NCBI RefSeq assembly: GCF_002849615.1
Contig: NZ_PDNV01000005.1
Span: 248,001-312,000, forward strand
Direction of reading: 5' to 3'
Origin: Pollutimonas nitritireducens
Lineage (GTDB): Bacteria > Pseudomonadota > Gammaproteobacteria > Burkholderiales > Burkholderiaceae_B
DNA length: 64,000 nt
Of the stretch, positions 52,578 through 62,803 are shown in pieces. Each line of letters opens with the position of its first letter. Within the stretch, counting starts at the first letter, position 1. Both the position numbers and the translations under genes were made by a program. The notes below the pieces were generated by a model. It worked only from the letters and a program-made list of their open reading frames with translations, made no database searches and was not told the origin of the DNA.

Positions 52578-53978
52578 TCAGGCCGGATCGGCATTGTGCC
52601 AGCCACCGTAGCTGGCGATAAGCGCATCGGCCTGTTCCGGCCCCCAGCTTCCCGGTTCATACGGCCATGAAGGATGATGGTGAGTAAGCACCGGCGCAAG
52701 CACTTTCCACGCAGACTCAATGGCCTGCTGGCTTGTAAACAGGGCCCGCTCGCCAGCCATGGCGTCCGCCAGCAGGCGTTCATAGGGCATTTCCTCGAAC
52801 GGGTCCACATCCAGCAGATACAGTTCGCGCTGGTCGCCCACGAATTCCTTGCCCGATCTCTTTACCCGCGCCGCCAAGGCCACGGCTGAATTGGGCGAGA
52901 TGCGGAATCGAATGTAGTTGGCCCGCCCATCCATCGGCTGCGAGTCGGAAAACAGTTTTTGTGGTGGTGCCTTCAGTTGCACCAGAACCTCTGCCACATT
53001 CTCGGCAAGGCACTTGCCGGACCGCAGAAACCAAGGCACGCCCGACCAACGCCATGAATCGATGAACAATCGCAGTGCGCTGAACGTTTCTACGTCGGAT
53101 AGCTTATCGACATGCGACTCCTGCCGGTAGCCGCGATATTGTCCGCGCACGAGGTCATCGGCACGTACCGGCCTCATCGCCTGGAAAACCTTCGCCTTTT
53201 CGGAATGCACAGCCGCATAGCCCTGGTATGCCGGCGGCTCCATGGCCAGCAGGGCAACGATCTGGAATAGGTGATTCTGAATAACATCACGCAGGCATCC
53301 GGCACTCTCGTAGAATGCGCCACGATTCTCGACTCCAAAGGTTTCCGCCAGCGTTATCTGCACGCTTTCGACATGGTCTCTGTTCCAGATTGGCTCAAGA
53401 AAGGAGTTGGCAAATCGAAAATACAGGATGTTCATGATCGCTTCCTTGCCCAGGAAGTGATCGATCCGGAATATAGCGTCCTCCGGAAACACCGAACATG
53501 CCACCTCGTTAAGCCGGCGTGCCGACTCCAAATCGCGGCCGAATGGTTTTTCAACAATGACGCGCGCATTTTTCGCTAACCCTGCCGCGGCCAATCCCGT
53601 CATGACAGTGGCAAACAATGAAGGGGGAATGGCCAGGTAATGGATAGGACGCGCACACCTGCCCAGAGCGATTCTCAAATGCTCAAACGACGCGGGATCT
53701 TTATAGTCGCCGCTCACGTACTGCACCAGCCCCAGCAAACGGTCGAGCGCCGCTGTATCATCAATGCCGCCTGAGAGCCGGAGACTGTGTTCAATACGCT
53801 CGCGTAGTTGTTGATGGGTCAATGGCGAAGACGCCACGCCCACAACTGGAACCGCCAACGTTCCCTTCTTGACCATGGCATAAAGGGCTGGAAAAATTTT
53901 CTTCTGCGCCAGATCGCCCGTCATCCCGAAAAGCACCAGACAGTCCGACCCTTCGCCGCGTTTCCCGAATGCAGTCAT
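52578..53978 (-). CDS. zwf: Glucose-6-phosphate 1-dehydrogenase
   Basis: A 466-residue G6PDH with the nucleotide-binding [16 protein letters not shown] (canonical GASGDLAKRK is altered) and the active-site [21 protein letters not shown] in outline (catalytic histidine kept). It makes 6-phosphogluconolactone and NADPH. The ATG at 53978 is used because the long upstream extension lies inside gnd and is not family-like. Its start overlaps the gnd stop by four bases. No lactonase gene (pgl) is between them. Confidence 0.93.
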   Translation of the reverse strand: MTAFGKRGEGSDCLVLFGMTGDLAQKKIFPALYAMVKKGTLAVPVVGVASSPLTHQQLRERIEHSLRLSGGIDDTAALDRLLGLVQYVSGDYKDPASFEHLRIALGRCARPIHYLAIPPSLFATVMTGLAAAGLAKNARVIVEKPFGRDLESARRLNEVACSVFPEDAIFRIDHFLGKEAIMNILYFRFANSFLEPIWNRDHVESVQITLAETFGVENRGAFYESAGCLRDVIQNHLFQIVALLAMEPPAYQGYAAVHSEKAKVFQAMRPVRADDLVRGQYRGYRQESHVDKLSDVETFSALRLFIDSWRWSGVPWFLRSGKCLAENVAEVLVQLKAPPQKLFSDSQPMDGRANYIRFRISPNSAVALAARVKRSGKEFVGDQRELYLLDVDPFEEMPYERLLADAMAGERALFTSQQAIESAWKVLAPVLTHHHPSWPYEPGSWGPEQADALIASYGGWHNADPA

Positions 53979-54994
53979 GAACTGGAACCTTTGGGCTTTT
54001 CCACGTGCCCACCAAACTGTTTTCTCATGGCCGACAAGACGCGGTTGGCATAATCGGCATTCCCGCGCGATTCGAACCGCGAAAACAACGCGGCGCTGAG
54101 AACCGGCGTTGGCACTCCCTGATCCACGGCCGCCGCCAGTGCCCAACGCCCTTCTCCCGAATCGGAGACATGGCCGGTGTAATCGTCGAGTGCTGCATTG
54201 CCCTGCAGCGACCTGGCAGTAAGATCGAGCAACCACGAGCCGATCACGCTGCCGCGTCGCCATAATTCAGTGATTTCCGGTAGATCGAGGTCGTACTGGA
54301 AATGTTCGGGATGCCGCAAGGGAGTCGTTTCGGCATCCGACTCACGGATATGCTTGCCAATATTCGCCTTGTGCAGCATATTCAACCCCTCCGCGTAGGC
54401 GGCCATCATGCCGTATTCGATGCCGTTGTGAACCATCTTCACAAAGTGGCCCGCACCATGCGGCCCGCAGTGCAAATAACCCAGGTCCGCATTGGTCTGC
54501 ATCCGACCAGGAGTGGCGGGTACAGTATCGGCGCCAGGCGAAAGCGCGGCGAATATGGGTTCCAGATGCGCAAACGTGGTGCTCTCGCCCCCCACCATGA
54601 GGCAATAGCCACGTTCCAGACCTGCCACGCCACCGCTGGTGCCCACGTCCATGTAATGAATGCCGTGGCCAGCCAGCTCGGCGGCCCGGCGTATATCGTT
54701 GTGATAAGACGAGTTGCCCCCGTCTATGATGATATCGCCTTGATGCAGCATGGGCGTCAATTGCCCGAGTACGCTGTCGACGGCGGCGGCGGGTACCATT
54801 AGCCATATAATTCGCGGAGCAACCAGCTTGGCAGCAAGATCATCCAGCCCGCTGCTTGCGGTAGCACCGAGCTCGACCAATGACTTCGATGCGGCAGGAT
54901 CGGCATCGAACACCACGCATTCGTGGCCGTTACGCAGCAGACGCTGCGCCATATTGCTGCCCATGCGGCCCAAACCCACCATCCCGATCTGCAT
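53975..54994 (-). CDS. gnd: 6-phosphogluconate dehydrogenase, short (YqeC/Gnd2-type)
   Basis: A 339-residue decarboxylating 6-phosphogluconate dehydrogenase of the short form (the classical enzyme is ~470). Features: [45 protein letters not shown] with the catalytic lysine, and a shorter C-terminal domain. It gives ribulose-5-P, CO2 and NAD(P)H. The four-base overlap with zwf indicates coupled translation. Ribulose-5-P can be turned into the phosphoketolase substrate. Confidence 0.93.
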   Translation of the reverse strand: MQIGMVGLGRMGSNMAQRLLRNGHECVVFDADPAASKSLVELGATASSGLDDLAAKLVAPRIIWLMVPAAAVDSVLGQLTPMLHQGDIIIDGGNSSYHNDIRRAAELAGHGIHYMDVGTSGGVAGLERGYCLMVGGESTTFAHLEPIFAALSPGADTVPATPGRMQTNADLGYLHCGPHGAGHFVKMVHNGIEYGMMAAYAEGLNMLHKANIGKHIRESDAETTPLRHPEHFQYDLDLPEITELWRRGSVIGSWLLDLTARSLQGNAALDDYTGHVSDSGEGRWALAAAVDQGVPTPVLSAALFSRFESRGNADYANRVLSAMRKQFGGHVEKPKGSSS

Positions 54995-55072
54995 TGTTGT
55001 TCTCCAGAAAAATAAAACCTTAACCTATAACATCGTAGATTGTTTCGTTGACTCTTTTCCACGAGGTAATGT

Positions 55073-55555
55073 ATGCCCTTCCCATCCTACCAGTACGCGC
55101 CTGCCTGGGAGATTGACCAGTGGATCAATACCCGCGACGAACTAACCGTGGAATCTTTTCGAGGACGCGTAGTGGTCCTGCATGCATTCCAGATGCTTTG
55201 TCCTGCCTGCGTCAGCCATGGAATCTCGCAGGCGAAAGCCATACATAACGCCTTTCCCCTCGACAAACTGCGCGTTATCGGCCTGCATACGGTGTTCGAG
55301 CACCATGAAGCCATGGGGCCGGTTTCTCTCAAGGCATTCATCCAGGAGTACCGGATACCTTTCCCTGTCGGCATAGATCGGCGACAGGGCGACGACCCTA
55401 TTCCGCTGACTATGCGCGCGTATGGATTGCAAGGCACCCCCAGCCTGATCCTGATAGATCAAAAGGGGCATATAAGATTGCATCATTTCGGGCAGCTGGA
55501 CGATTTGCACGTGGGCGCGACCATAGGCCAGTTACTCACTGAAGGCACCGCATGA
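55073..55555 (+). CDS. Redoxin/TlpA-like protein
   Basis: A 160-residue thioredoxin-fold protein with active-site CPAC in FQMLCPACVSHG (cysteines near residues 43 and 46) and the cis-proline region LQGTPSLILID. There is no signal peptide, so it should be cytosolic. It may reduce disulfides or act as a peroxidase. It is convergent with the slipin gene. Confidence 0.85.
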   Translation: MPFPSYQYAPAWEIDQWINTRDELTVESFRGRVVVLHAFQMLCPACVSHGISQAKAIHNAFPLDKLRVIGLHTVFEHHEAMGPVSLKAFIQEYRIPFPVGIDRRQGDDPIPLTMRAYGLQGTPSLILIDQKGHIRLHHFGQLDDLHVGATIGQLLTEGTA

Positions 55556-55558
55556 CGA

Positions 55559-56317
55559 TCAGGACTTCTTGTTCATCAATGTCGACAGCAAATCCACTGG
55601 TATGGGAAAAACCAGGGTAGAGCTCTTGTCACCCGCCACTTGGGTCAGCGTCTGCAGATAGCGGAGCTGCATCGCGGAGGGCTGCACGGCAAGAATCTCG
55701 GCGGCCTCCATCAACGCCTGCGCCGCCTGCTTTTCACCTTCGGCGTGAATGACCTTCGCGCGGCGTTCGCGTTCGGCCTCGGCCTGACGGGCGATGGCGC
55801 GCACCATATTTTCGTTCAGGTCAATGTGCTTGATTTCGACATTGGTCACCTTGATACCCCACGAGTCGGTTTGCGCATCGAGTATCTGTTGAATATCGAG
55901 ATTGAGCTTTTCACGCTCCGATAGCATCTCGTCGAGTTCGTGTTTGCCGAGCACCGCGCGCAAGGTCGTCTGCGCCAGCTGACTGGTGGCTTCCAGATAG
56001 TGCTCGACCTGGATGATCGCCCGGTCTGGAGCCACGACCCGGAAGTAGAGGACGGCATTGACCTTAACCGAGACGTTATCGCGTGAGATGACGTCCTGCG
56101 CGGGCACGTCCATGGTGACAACACGCAAGTCCACCCGCACCATTTGTTGCAGTACCGGTATTACGAAGATCAGTCCAGGCCCCTTCACCTTGGTAAATCG
56201 TCCCAGGGTGAAAATTACACCCCGCTGGTATTCGCGGAGGATCTTGATAGCATTGAACATCACCAGCAGTACGAAGATGATAATAACGGTCAAAACAATA
56301 TTGACGCCGTAGAACAT
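55559..56317 (-). CDS. Slipin/stomatin-like SPFH protein
   Basis: A 252-residue SPFH-family protein. An N-terminal membrane segment (about 5-23) precedes the SPFH domain with [44 protein letters not shown] in outline, and a coiled-coil region [24 protein letters not shown]. These proteins form oligomers in the inner membrane. It is 15 bases downstream of nfeD; nfeD and slipin are usually paired and NfeD may cut slipin. Confidence 0.9.
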   Translation of the reverse strand: MFYGVNIVLTVIIIFVLLVMFNAIKILREYQRGVIFTLGRFTKVKGPGLIFVIPVLQQMVRVDLRVVTMDVPAQDVISRDNVSVKVNAVLYFRVVAPDRAIIQVEHYLEATSQLAQTTLRAVLGKHELDEMLSEREKLNLDIQQILDAQTDSWGIKVTNVEIKHIDLNENMVRAIARQAEAERERRAKVIHAEGEKQAAQALMEAAEILAVQPSAMQLRYLQTLTQVAGDKSSTLVFPIPVDLLSTLMNKKS

Positions 56318-56332
56318 GGTTATTCCCCTGAG

Positions 56333-57754
56333 TTAATGCCGCATCATGGGTGCCGGTCCGGCACGAGTCACTTGTAAAGTCAGCCCGTCCATGGCAACCA
56401 CGCGGACACGGTCGCCCGGGGATAGCGGTTCCTTGCTGCGTACCCGCCAACTCTCGCCACGAAGCTCTGCGTACATGGTGCCATCGAGCACATTGGTTAC
56501 TACGCCTTCCAGCCCCAACATCTGTTCACGTCCGCTGACGATCGCGCTGTTGCGTGCACGAGATACCATGATGCCCGTCAGCATGATGAGGCCTGCACAG
56601 GATATGGCAAAGCCGACAAGGAACGGGATTGATAAATCGAACTCAGCGATCCCCGTATCGGTAAGGAATAAACCTCCCAGGATGAACGCAATTATTCCCC
56701 CAAGCCCCAGAATACCGAAGCTGGGTAAGAAAGCTTCGGCAATCATCATCGCGGCGCCTGCAGCGGCAAGAGCGACACCGGCCCAATTCACTGGCAACAT
56801 CTGGAACGCATAAAGACCTAGCAGTATGCAAATCAGGCCTGCCACGCCCGGCAAGGCAATCCCCGGACTGGTCAGCTCGAAAAACAGTCCGTAAATGCCT
56901 ACCATCATCAGAATCAGTGCAATCTGGGGGTTAGCCAGCAAGGACAGCACCCTGGTACGCCAGTCCGGTGCAATGCGCACGATCGTTGCGCCGGCGGTGG
57001 CAAGCTGTACCGATTCACCTTTCTCCAACTTGACCGTACGCCCGTCGATTTTCTGAAGCAGATCATTGGTGTCGGAAGCGATCAGATCTATGACCCCTGC
57101 CTTCAGCGCCTCCTGCGCAGGCAGGCTGCTGGCCTCGCGCACCGTCCTCTCGGCAAAGTCGGCGTTGCGCTCCCTAAGTTGTGCAAGACTGCGCAGGTAT
57201 GCCGCCGCATCATTGGTGGCCTTATTCATCATTGTGCTGCCGCCTGCTTTCTTGTCAGCCTCCGCTTCAGGCGAAGGGGATGCGCCGCCACCTCCGATGG
57301 AAACGGGCGTGGCGGCGCCCAGATTGCTGGCCGGCGTCATGGCCGCCACATGGCTGGCATATAGGATGAAAGTTCCGGCGCTTGCCGCGCGTGCTCCGCC
57401 TGGCGCGACGAACGTAGCCACGGGAACCGGTGAAGCCAGGATTCCGCGAACGATGGATCTCATGGAGGAATCCAGCCCACCCGGCGTGTCCAGCTCAATA
57501 ACGAGCAATGCCGCACGTTCCTGCGCCGCTCGCTGCAAGCCCCGGATAATGAAATCGGAAGATGGCGGGCTGATGATGCCATCGACCTGAAGCACCATGA
57601 CAGTGGAGGCAGAATTGGTCGACGCCGTCGCGTCGGGCGCCGTCGCGCTTGACGATGTCATCTCGTCCGCGGCAATGGCAAGCCCGGGAGTCAGTACCGC
57701 CAAACCCAGTGCGGCCAGCACCAGGGCGCCTATGATCGTTTTGATTCTGATCAT
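56333..57754 (-). CDS. NfeD-family membrane serine protease (long form)
   Basis: A 473-residue long NfeD. It has a signal peptide (about 7-28), a ClpP-like protease domain (about 50-235), four or five membrane helices (about 270-400) and a C-terminal OB-fold (about 410-470). The protease domain contains LDTPGGLDSSM and the catalytic serine in AASAGTFILY; a lysine in the NKATNDAAAYLRSLA region completes the dyad. Its companion slipin follows. The pair acts on membrane quality control. Confidence 0.91.
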   Translation of the reverse strand: MIRIKTIIGALVLAALGLAVLTPGLAIAADEMTSSSATAPDATASTNSASTVMVLQVDGIISPPSSDFIIRGLQRAAQERAALLVIELDTPGGLDSSMRSIVRGILASPVPVATFVAPGGARAASAGTFILYASHVAAMTPASNLGAATPVSIGGGGASPSPEAEADKKAGGSTMMNKATNDAAAYLRSLAQLRERNADFAERTVREASSLPAQEALKAGVIDLIASDTNDLLQKIDGRTVKLEKGESVQLATAGATIVRIAPDWRTRVLSLLANPQIALILMMVGIYGLFFELTSPGIALPGVAGLICILLGLYAFQMLPVNWAGVALAAAGAAMMIAEAFLPSFGILGLGGIIAFILGGLFLTDTGIAEFDLSIPFLVGFAISCAGLIMLTGIMVSRARNSAIVSGREQMLGLEGVVTNVLDGTMYAELRGESWRVRSKEPLSPGDRVRVVAMDGLTLQVTRAGPAPMMRH

Positions 57755-57779
57755 GTCCGCCTCCTTGATGAGGGAACAT

Positions 57780-58172
57780 TCAGTATAGGCCCATTATTTC
57801 AGTTGCCAAGACCCGCGCATGGTTGTGTTCGATATCCTTGGCCGCGTATACCAGCGTGATCGGCTTGCCCTTGGCCGATTCAACCAGGTGATGCATGTGC
57901 TGTCGTTGTTCCGGGGCCTGCAACTCCAAACGATAACGTCTGCAAAACTCGTCCCAATGGGAAACCTTATGCCCAAACCAGGTTCGCAACGACGTGCTGG
58001 GTGCGAGCTGCTTGCTCCACTCGTCGAATAAAACTTCAGTGCGCGACATACCACGGGGCCAAAGACGATCAACCAGAACGCGATAGCCGTCACTGGCATC
58101 AATGGGTTCGTAAGCCCGTTTTATACGGACGTCCGGGTGCTTGCGTCCATCATGCAATGTCACGGCTGTCAT
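57780..58172 (-). CDS. DUF488 family protein
   Basis: A 130-residue cytosolic protein with the DUF488 blocks VLVDRLWPRGMSR, DEWSKQLAPS and HWDEFCRRY near residues 31-85. The final YAAKDIEHNHARVLATEI segment is also typical. Function unknown; the family is seen near stress genes. The start ATG at 58172 precedes the conserved region by only about 20 residues. It is 25 bases upstream of nfeD on the same strand and 19 bases downstream of fumC. Confidence 0.86.
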   Translation of the reverse strand: MTAVTLHDGRKHPDVRIKRAYEPIDASDGYRVLVDRLWPRGMSRTEVLFDEWSKQLAPSTSLRTWFGHKVSHWDEFCRRYRLELQAPEQRQHMHHLVESAKGKPITLVYAAKDIEHNHARVLATEIMGLY

Positions 58173-58191
58173 CCTCTTGACAAGTTGGTGG

Positions 58192-59589
58192 CTAGCCTGC
58201 GTGCGTCATGTTGATGGGGACGATCCATGCATCGTATTCCTGCGCACTGACGTATCCGAGTTCGAGTGCCGCCGCACGCAAGGTGGTCTGCTCTTTCTGG
58301 GCTTTCTTGGCGATGGCTGCCGCCTTGTCATAACCAATATGGCGATTCAGGGCCGTTACGAGCATGAGGTTCTTCTCCAGGTTTTCGGCGATTCGCTCGC
58401 GATTCGGTTCTATTCCGACCGCGCAGTAGTCATTGAAGGCAAGACAAGCGTCGCTTATCAAGCCGATGCTCTCCAGTACGTTATGGACCATGACGGGCTT
58501 AAAGACATTAAGCTGGAAATTGCCCTGGCTGCCGGCGAAGGCCGTCGCGGCATCATTGCCGAATACCTGTACACATACCATAGTCATGGCCTCGCACTGG
58601 GTGGGATTGACCTTGCCCGGCATGATGGATGAGCCGGGCTCGTTATCAGGTATGCTCAATTCACCTATGCCGCAACGCGGTCCACTGGCCAACCATCGCA
58701 CATCATTGGCCATTTTCATCAGCCCACCCGCCAGGGTGCGCAGTGACGCCGATAGGCCGACCAGTGCATCGTGCGCCGACAAGGCAAAGAATTTGTTGTC
58801 GGCAGAACGGAAAGGCAAGCCCGTCAAGCTTTCGATACGTGCGGCCGCCACCTCGCCGAAGCGGGGGTGGGAGTTCAGGCCGGTACCCACGGCGGTGCCT
58901 CCAATTGCCAGGTCATAGATGCCGGGGAGATCGGACTGTATCTGAGCCAGCGCGAAGTCGATTTGCGCCACCCATGCACCGATCTCCTGGCCCAGTGTTA
59001 TAGGAGTGGCATCCTGCAAATGGGTGCGGCCGGTCTTGACCACATCGTCGAACTGGCCTGCCTTGCCTGCAAGCGTGTCGCGCAACTTGCCCACCGACGG
59101 AAACAGCCTGAGCGCGAGTTCTTGCGCTACCGCAATATGCATCGCGGTGGGAAAGGTATCGTTCGATGACTGACCCCGATTCACATGATCGTTCGGGTGT
59201 ACGGGAACTTTGCTACCGCGCTCGCCGCCGGCCAATTCAATGGCACGATTGGCGATTACCTCGTTGGCATTCATATTGGACTGAGTGCCGGACCCGGTCT
59301 GGAAAACGACCAATGGAAATTCACCGTCGAGCCTGCCATCGATGACCTCATCGGCCGCCCTGACGATGAACTCGGCAATTTCCATGGGAAGCTCGCCGAG
59401 ATCGGCATTGGCCTGTGCTGCCGCCTTTTTCAGGATACCCAATGCAGAAATGATGGGGGACTGCCACTGAAACCGTGCAATGCCTATGGGAAAGTTCTGG
59501 ATGGACCGTTGGGTCTGTGCGCCCCAATATCGTTCGGCCGGAACGTCGATTTCGCCCATGGAATCAGTTTCTTTACGCGTTGCCGCCAT
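58192..59589 (-). CDS. fumC: Fumarate hydratase class II
   Basis: A 465-residue class-II fumarase with the GSSxMPxKxNP signature as [12 protein letters not shown] near residue 318, [27 protein letters not shown], and [11 protein letters not shown]. It interconverts fumarate and malate. AAGGAG lies six bases before the ATG at 59589; an in-frame GTG immediately upstream is not needed. It lies in a minus-strand run of central-metabolism genes. Confidence 0.95.
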   Translation of the reverse strand: MAATRKETDSMGEIDVPAERYWGAQTQRSIQNFPIGIARFQWQSPIISALGILKKAAAQANADLGELPMEIAEFIVRAADEVIDGRLDGEFPLVVFQTGSGTQSNMNANEVIANRAIELAGGERGSKVPVHPNDHVNRGQSSNDTFPTAMHIAVAQELALRLFPSVGKLRDTLAGKAGQFDDVVKTGRTHLQDATPITLGQEIGAWVAQIDFALAQIQSDLPGIYDLAIGGTAVGTGLNSHPRFGEVAAARIESLTGLPFRSADNKFFALSAHDALVGLSASLRTLAGGLMKMANDVRWLASGPRCGIGELSIPDNEPGSSIMPGKVNPTQCEAMTMVCVQVFGNDAATAFAGSQGNFQLNVFKPVMVHNVLESIGLISDACLAFNDYCAVGIEPNRERIAENLEKNLMLVTALNRHIGYDKAAAIAKKAQKEQTTLRAAALELGYVSAQEYDAWIVPINMTHAG

Positions 59590-59664
59590 CACACGCTCCT
59601 TATGCTGGTAGGTGAAAGTACAGTAGCCTTAACTATACGCCTGCAACCACAAGGGCGCTAAAGC

Positions 59665-60690
59665 TCAGAAGCGCTCAGACCATACCGCTGACACATCAAG
59701 CATGCGGTTAGCAAATCCCCACTCATTATCGAACCAGACAAACAGATTGGCAAAGCCATCGCCATTGGTGCGCGTCTGACTACCATCGATGATGGCGGAA
59801 TGCGGATTGTGGTTGAAGTCTATCGAGGCATGCGGATGATTCGAGTAGGACAGCAGGCCGGGATACCGATTTGTCGATTCCATCAATAGTGCATTCAACT
59901 GCGGCGCAGTGACGTCGCATGTCAGCTTCACCATCACGTCGATGGCCGACACGTTCAATATAGGCACCCTGATGGCCTTGGCCTGAACCTTGCCAGCCAG
60001 TTGCGGCAGAAGCCGCTCTACACCCTGCGCCAGTCCCGTGGCTACCGGAACGATAGATTGCATGGCAGAGCGTGTGCGGCGCAAATCGGCGTGATGGTAG
60101 CCGTCGATAAGAGGCTGGTCGTTCATGACCGAATGCAGCGTTGTCAAGAAAGCATGATCGATGCCATATGCATTGTCCAGTTCGGACAGCACAGGAATAA
60201 TAGCGTTCGTCGTGCATGACGCATTCGACACGATGCGCTCGTGCCCCGACAAGGCGTCGTGGTTGATGCCAAAAACGACTGTTGCGTCCACATCGGTGGC
60301 GCTGTTCCCCGGCTGCGAAACCAAGACTCGGGGGCATCCGGCATCGATGAAGCGCTGGATTTCATGGCGGGCGCTATAGCGACCCGAGCACTCAAGCACG
60401 ATATCGGGGGCAAGCTTCACCCAATCCACCTCTTCGGGCATACGCGCGTGACTTACCTGGATTTCCCTGCCATTAATGATAAGGCAGTCAGCCCCTTGCT
60501 CGATCTTGCCCGGAAACACGCCGTGGGTGGAATCGAATTGCGACAAATAAGCCATGGTGGCCAGGTCGGCCGGCTCATTGATGCCAACGATCTGAAGACG
60601 ATCTTTCAGGGGCGACTCGTACAGCGCACGCAACACACAGCGACCAATACGGCCATAGCCGTTGATGGCAAGACGAACAGGACGACTCAT
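59665..60690 (-). CDS. epd: Erythrose-4-phosphate/glyceraldehyde-3-phosphate dehydrogenase family (Epd-like)
   Basis: A 341-residue GAPDH-family enzyme. Nucleotide-binding NGYGRIGRCVLRAL is followed by the catalytic cysteine in SNASCTTN (near residue 157). INEPADLATMAYLSQFDSTHG and HSVMNDQPLIDGYHHADLRRTRS are typical of Epd, not of glycolytic Gap. Epd oxidises erythrose-4-phosphate for pyridoxal-phosphate synthesis. No pgk or fba is adjacent, so this is not a glycolytic operon. Confidence 0.85.
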   Translation of the reverse strand: MSRPVRLAINGYGRIGRCVLRALYESPLKDRLQIVGINEPADLATMAYLSQFDSTHGVFPGKIEQGADCLIINGREIQVSHARMPEEVDWVKLAPDIVLECSGRYSARHEIQRFIDAGCPRVLVSQPGNSATDVDATVVFGINHDALSGHERIVSNASCTTNAIIPVLSELDNAYGIDHAFLTTLHSVMNDQPLIDGYHHADLRRTRSAMQSIVPVATGLAQGVERLLPQLAGKVQAKAIRVPILNVSAIDVMVKLTCDVTAPQLNALLMESTNRYPGLLSYSNHPHASIDFNHNPHSAIIDGSQTRTNGDGFANLFVWFDNEWGFANRMLDVSAVWSERF

Positions 60691-60810
60691 GGGTAAATGC
60701 TCGAAGGAAAAAGCCAGGAAAAAGCGCCACGACCAGCTGGTCGGACACGCGGACCATTATTAGAACACCAAGCAAGTTCTGCCTATGGAATACGTCAAGC
60801 AGGACGACAA

Positions 60811-61590
60811 TCAGAATGTGACGGAGAACCCACCATCAACCACAAGGATATGGCCATTCACATAAGACGCGCTGGACGACGCCAGGAATACGGCGGCTCC
60901 GCCGATTTCGTCCGGCCGGGCCCAGCGTCCCAGTGGATTGCGGCCCACCACGATGGGACCCTTTACCGGATCAGCCGCCAGTGCCGCATTGGATTCTGTG
61001 GCGAAAGTACCCGGCGCTATTCCGTTGCTTGTAATGCCGCGGGGTCCGTATTCCACAGCAAGCGCTCGTATCAAACCGCACAAGCCTTGCTTGGCGATGG
61101 GGTAAATAGCATCGCCCATGCGGGCGAGCTCGCCGGCAATCGATGTCAGCGTGATGAGTCGACCCTGAATGCGGTTGTCAGCCATGGCCGCGGCGGCGAG
61201 CCTGGACATTTGCACGGCGGCGATCAAATCCACGTTGATCAGTTCAACGATATCCCGAAGCGTCGCTTCGCCCAAAGCCTTGCGTATCCGTATGCCGACA
61301 TTGTTGACCAGGATATCGGGAGTGCCAATCTTCCTGCATAACTGCGAGAAAGCGAGCTCTTGCTCCTCCAGCCGGCTGATGTCCTGCACGTACGGATGCA
61401 CATCGTGGCCTTCGGCAGTCAGGGCCTGCACGATGGCCGCGACGCGATCGCCATCGCGGCCATTGATCACGATGCGTGCACCGCTCGCGGCATAAGCCCG
61501 GGCTATGACGAGTCCCAAGCCTTGGGTAGAGCCGGTTATCAAGGCGGTTTTCCCCTGGAGGGAGAAATCCGGTTTACAAGACGTGCTCAT
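60811..61590 (-). CDS. SDR oxidoreductase, gluconate 5-dehydrogenase-like
   Basis: A 259-residue SDR with TGSTQGLG (residues ~19-26), NNVGIR, catalytic serine in TSIAG, YPIAK as the YxxxK pair, and GGFSVTF C-terminal end. It is of the gluconate-5-dehydrogenase/β-ketoacyl-reductase type. Its start overlaps the glycerate kinase stop by four bases, so it is co-translated with it, suggesting a role on a sugar-acid or hydroxy-acid intermediate. Confidence 0.86.
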   Translation of the reverse strand: MSTSCKPDFSLQGKTALITGSTQGLGLVIARAYAASGARIVINGRDGDRVAAIVQALTAEGHDVHPYVQDISRLEEQELAFSQLCRKIGTPDILVNNVGIRIRKALGEATLRDIVELINVDLIAAVQMSRLAAAAMADNRIQGRLITLTSIAGELARMGDAIYPIAKQGLCGLIRALAVEYGPRGITSNGIAPGTFATESNAALAADPVKGPIVVGRNPLGRWARPDEIGGAAVFLASSSASYVNGHILVVDGGFSVTF

Positions 61591-62759
61591 GACTGGCCCG
61601 CCTCGGTGACTTGCGCCGCCTCATTGAACCGCCTGGCCGCCAACCACAAGCGCGTACAATCGCTGGCGCGCTGGCGCAGGAAAGCGGATGTGTTCTGGCA
61701 TGCGTCCTCCAGCGTGATGGGGCCGGGGACCAGGCTGAACGCCGCTGTGATCCCAATTTCGTACAAAGCTTCGTAGCCTTCACCCAGCGAGCCTGCGATG
61801 GCAATGACGGGAATGCCTAGCCGACTGGCGTACCTGGCCACGCCGGCGGGAGTTTTGCCCAGAAGGGTCTGGGCATCCATGCGACCCTCGCCGGTAAAGA
61901 CGAGGTCTGTGGCATCCAGTGCCTCGACAAGGCCTGAAAGCTCGGCGATAAGTTCGACACCAGGCCGGAAAGAGGCGTCAAAGCAGGTTTTCACTGCAAA
62001 TCCCAGGCCGCCGGCTGCCCCCATGCCCGGAGTATTCTTTTCGTCTTTGCCCAGTTGCGCCGCACATATCTGCGCAAAATGCAAAAGCGCGTCGTCCAGC
62101 ACTGCCACGTCGTCCGCCGATGCGCCTTTTTGGGGTCCAAAAATGGCAGACGCGCCGCGTGGTCCGCACAGCGGGTTATCGACGTCGACGGCAATCTCGA
62201 AGCTGACATCGCTCAAACGCCTGTCGAGACCTTCAAGCCCTATTCGCGCCAAGCGCTTCAGCGCGGCACCGCCCAAAGGAAGTTCGTTACCGCTGTCATC
62301 GAGCAGACTGGCGCCGAGTGCCTGAAGCAAGCCCGCACCCGCATCGTTGCTTGCGCTTCCACCCAGACCCAGGACAATATGACGGGCACCTGCATCCAGG
62401 GCCTGGTGTATCAACTGGCCGACGCCATAACTGGTCGCCTGCAATGGTCGGCGCTGTGCCGCCGGAATCTGTTCCAGGCCTGCCGCCGCAGCCATTTCTA
62501 TAAAGGCTGTGCCATTGCCCAGCCACGCCCAGCTCGCTTCGCAGACTTGGTCATTGGCGTTGCGCACTCGCGCGCAGCGACGTTCCCCTGATGTTGCTGC
62601 CAACACGGCGTCCAGCGACCCTTCACCCCCATCGGCCATCGGCACGCACATGATGTCGGCCTCTGGCTCTGCATCACGCACGCCTGCGGCAATGGCTTGT
62701 GCCACATCCCACGCACTAAGACTTTCTTTGAAGGAATCAGGAGCAATTACGACACGCAT
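61587..62759 (-). CDS. garK: Type I glycerate 2-kinase
   Basis: A 390-residue glycerate kinase of the GarK type: PDSFKESLSAWDVAQAI at the start, MADGGEGSLDAVL, GLGGSASNDAGAGLLQALG (ATP-binding), FTGEGRMDAQTL. It phosphorylates D-glycerate to 2-phosphoglycerate. It lies between a 2-hydroxyacid dehydrogenase and an SDR in one operon, and complements ghrA elsewhere in the window. Confidence 0.93.
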   Translation of the reverse strand: MRVVIAPDSFKESLSAWDVAQAIAAGVRDAEPEADIMCVPMADGGEGSLDAVLAATSGERRCARVRNANDQVCEASWAWLGNGTAFIEMAAAAGLEQIPAAQRRPLQATSYGVGQLIHQALDAGARHIVLGLGGSASNDAGAGLLQALGASLLDDSGNELPLGGAALKRLARIGLEGLDRRLSDVSFEIAVDVDNPLCGPRGASAIFGPQKGASADDVAVLDDALLHFAQICAAQLGKDEKNTPGMGAAGGLGFAVKTCFDASFRPGVELIAELSGLVEALDATDLVFTGEGRMDAQTLLGKTPAGVARYASRLGIPVIAIAGSLGEGYEALYEIGITAAFSLVPGPITLEDACQNTSAFLRQRASDCTRLWLAARRFNEAAQVTEAGQS

Positions 62760-62803
62760 TATGGAACAACCTTACGATACGAAACGGGTGGGAGCGATTT
62801 GAC

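Noticed and set aside
53979-54263. N-terminal extension of zwf
   Set aside because: It lies inside gnd, has low-complexity G/R content and is absent from the family; the ATG at 53978 is better.
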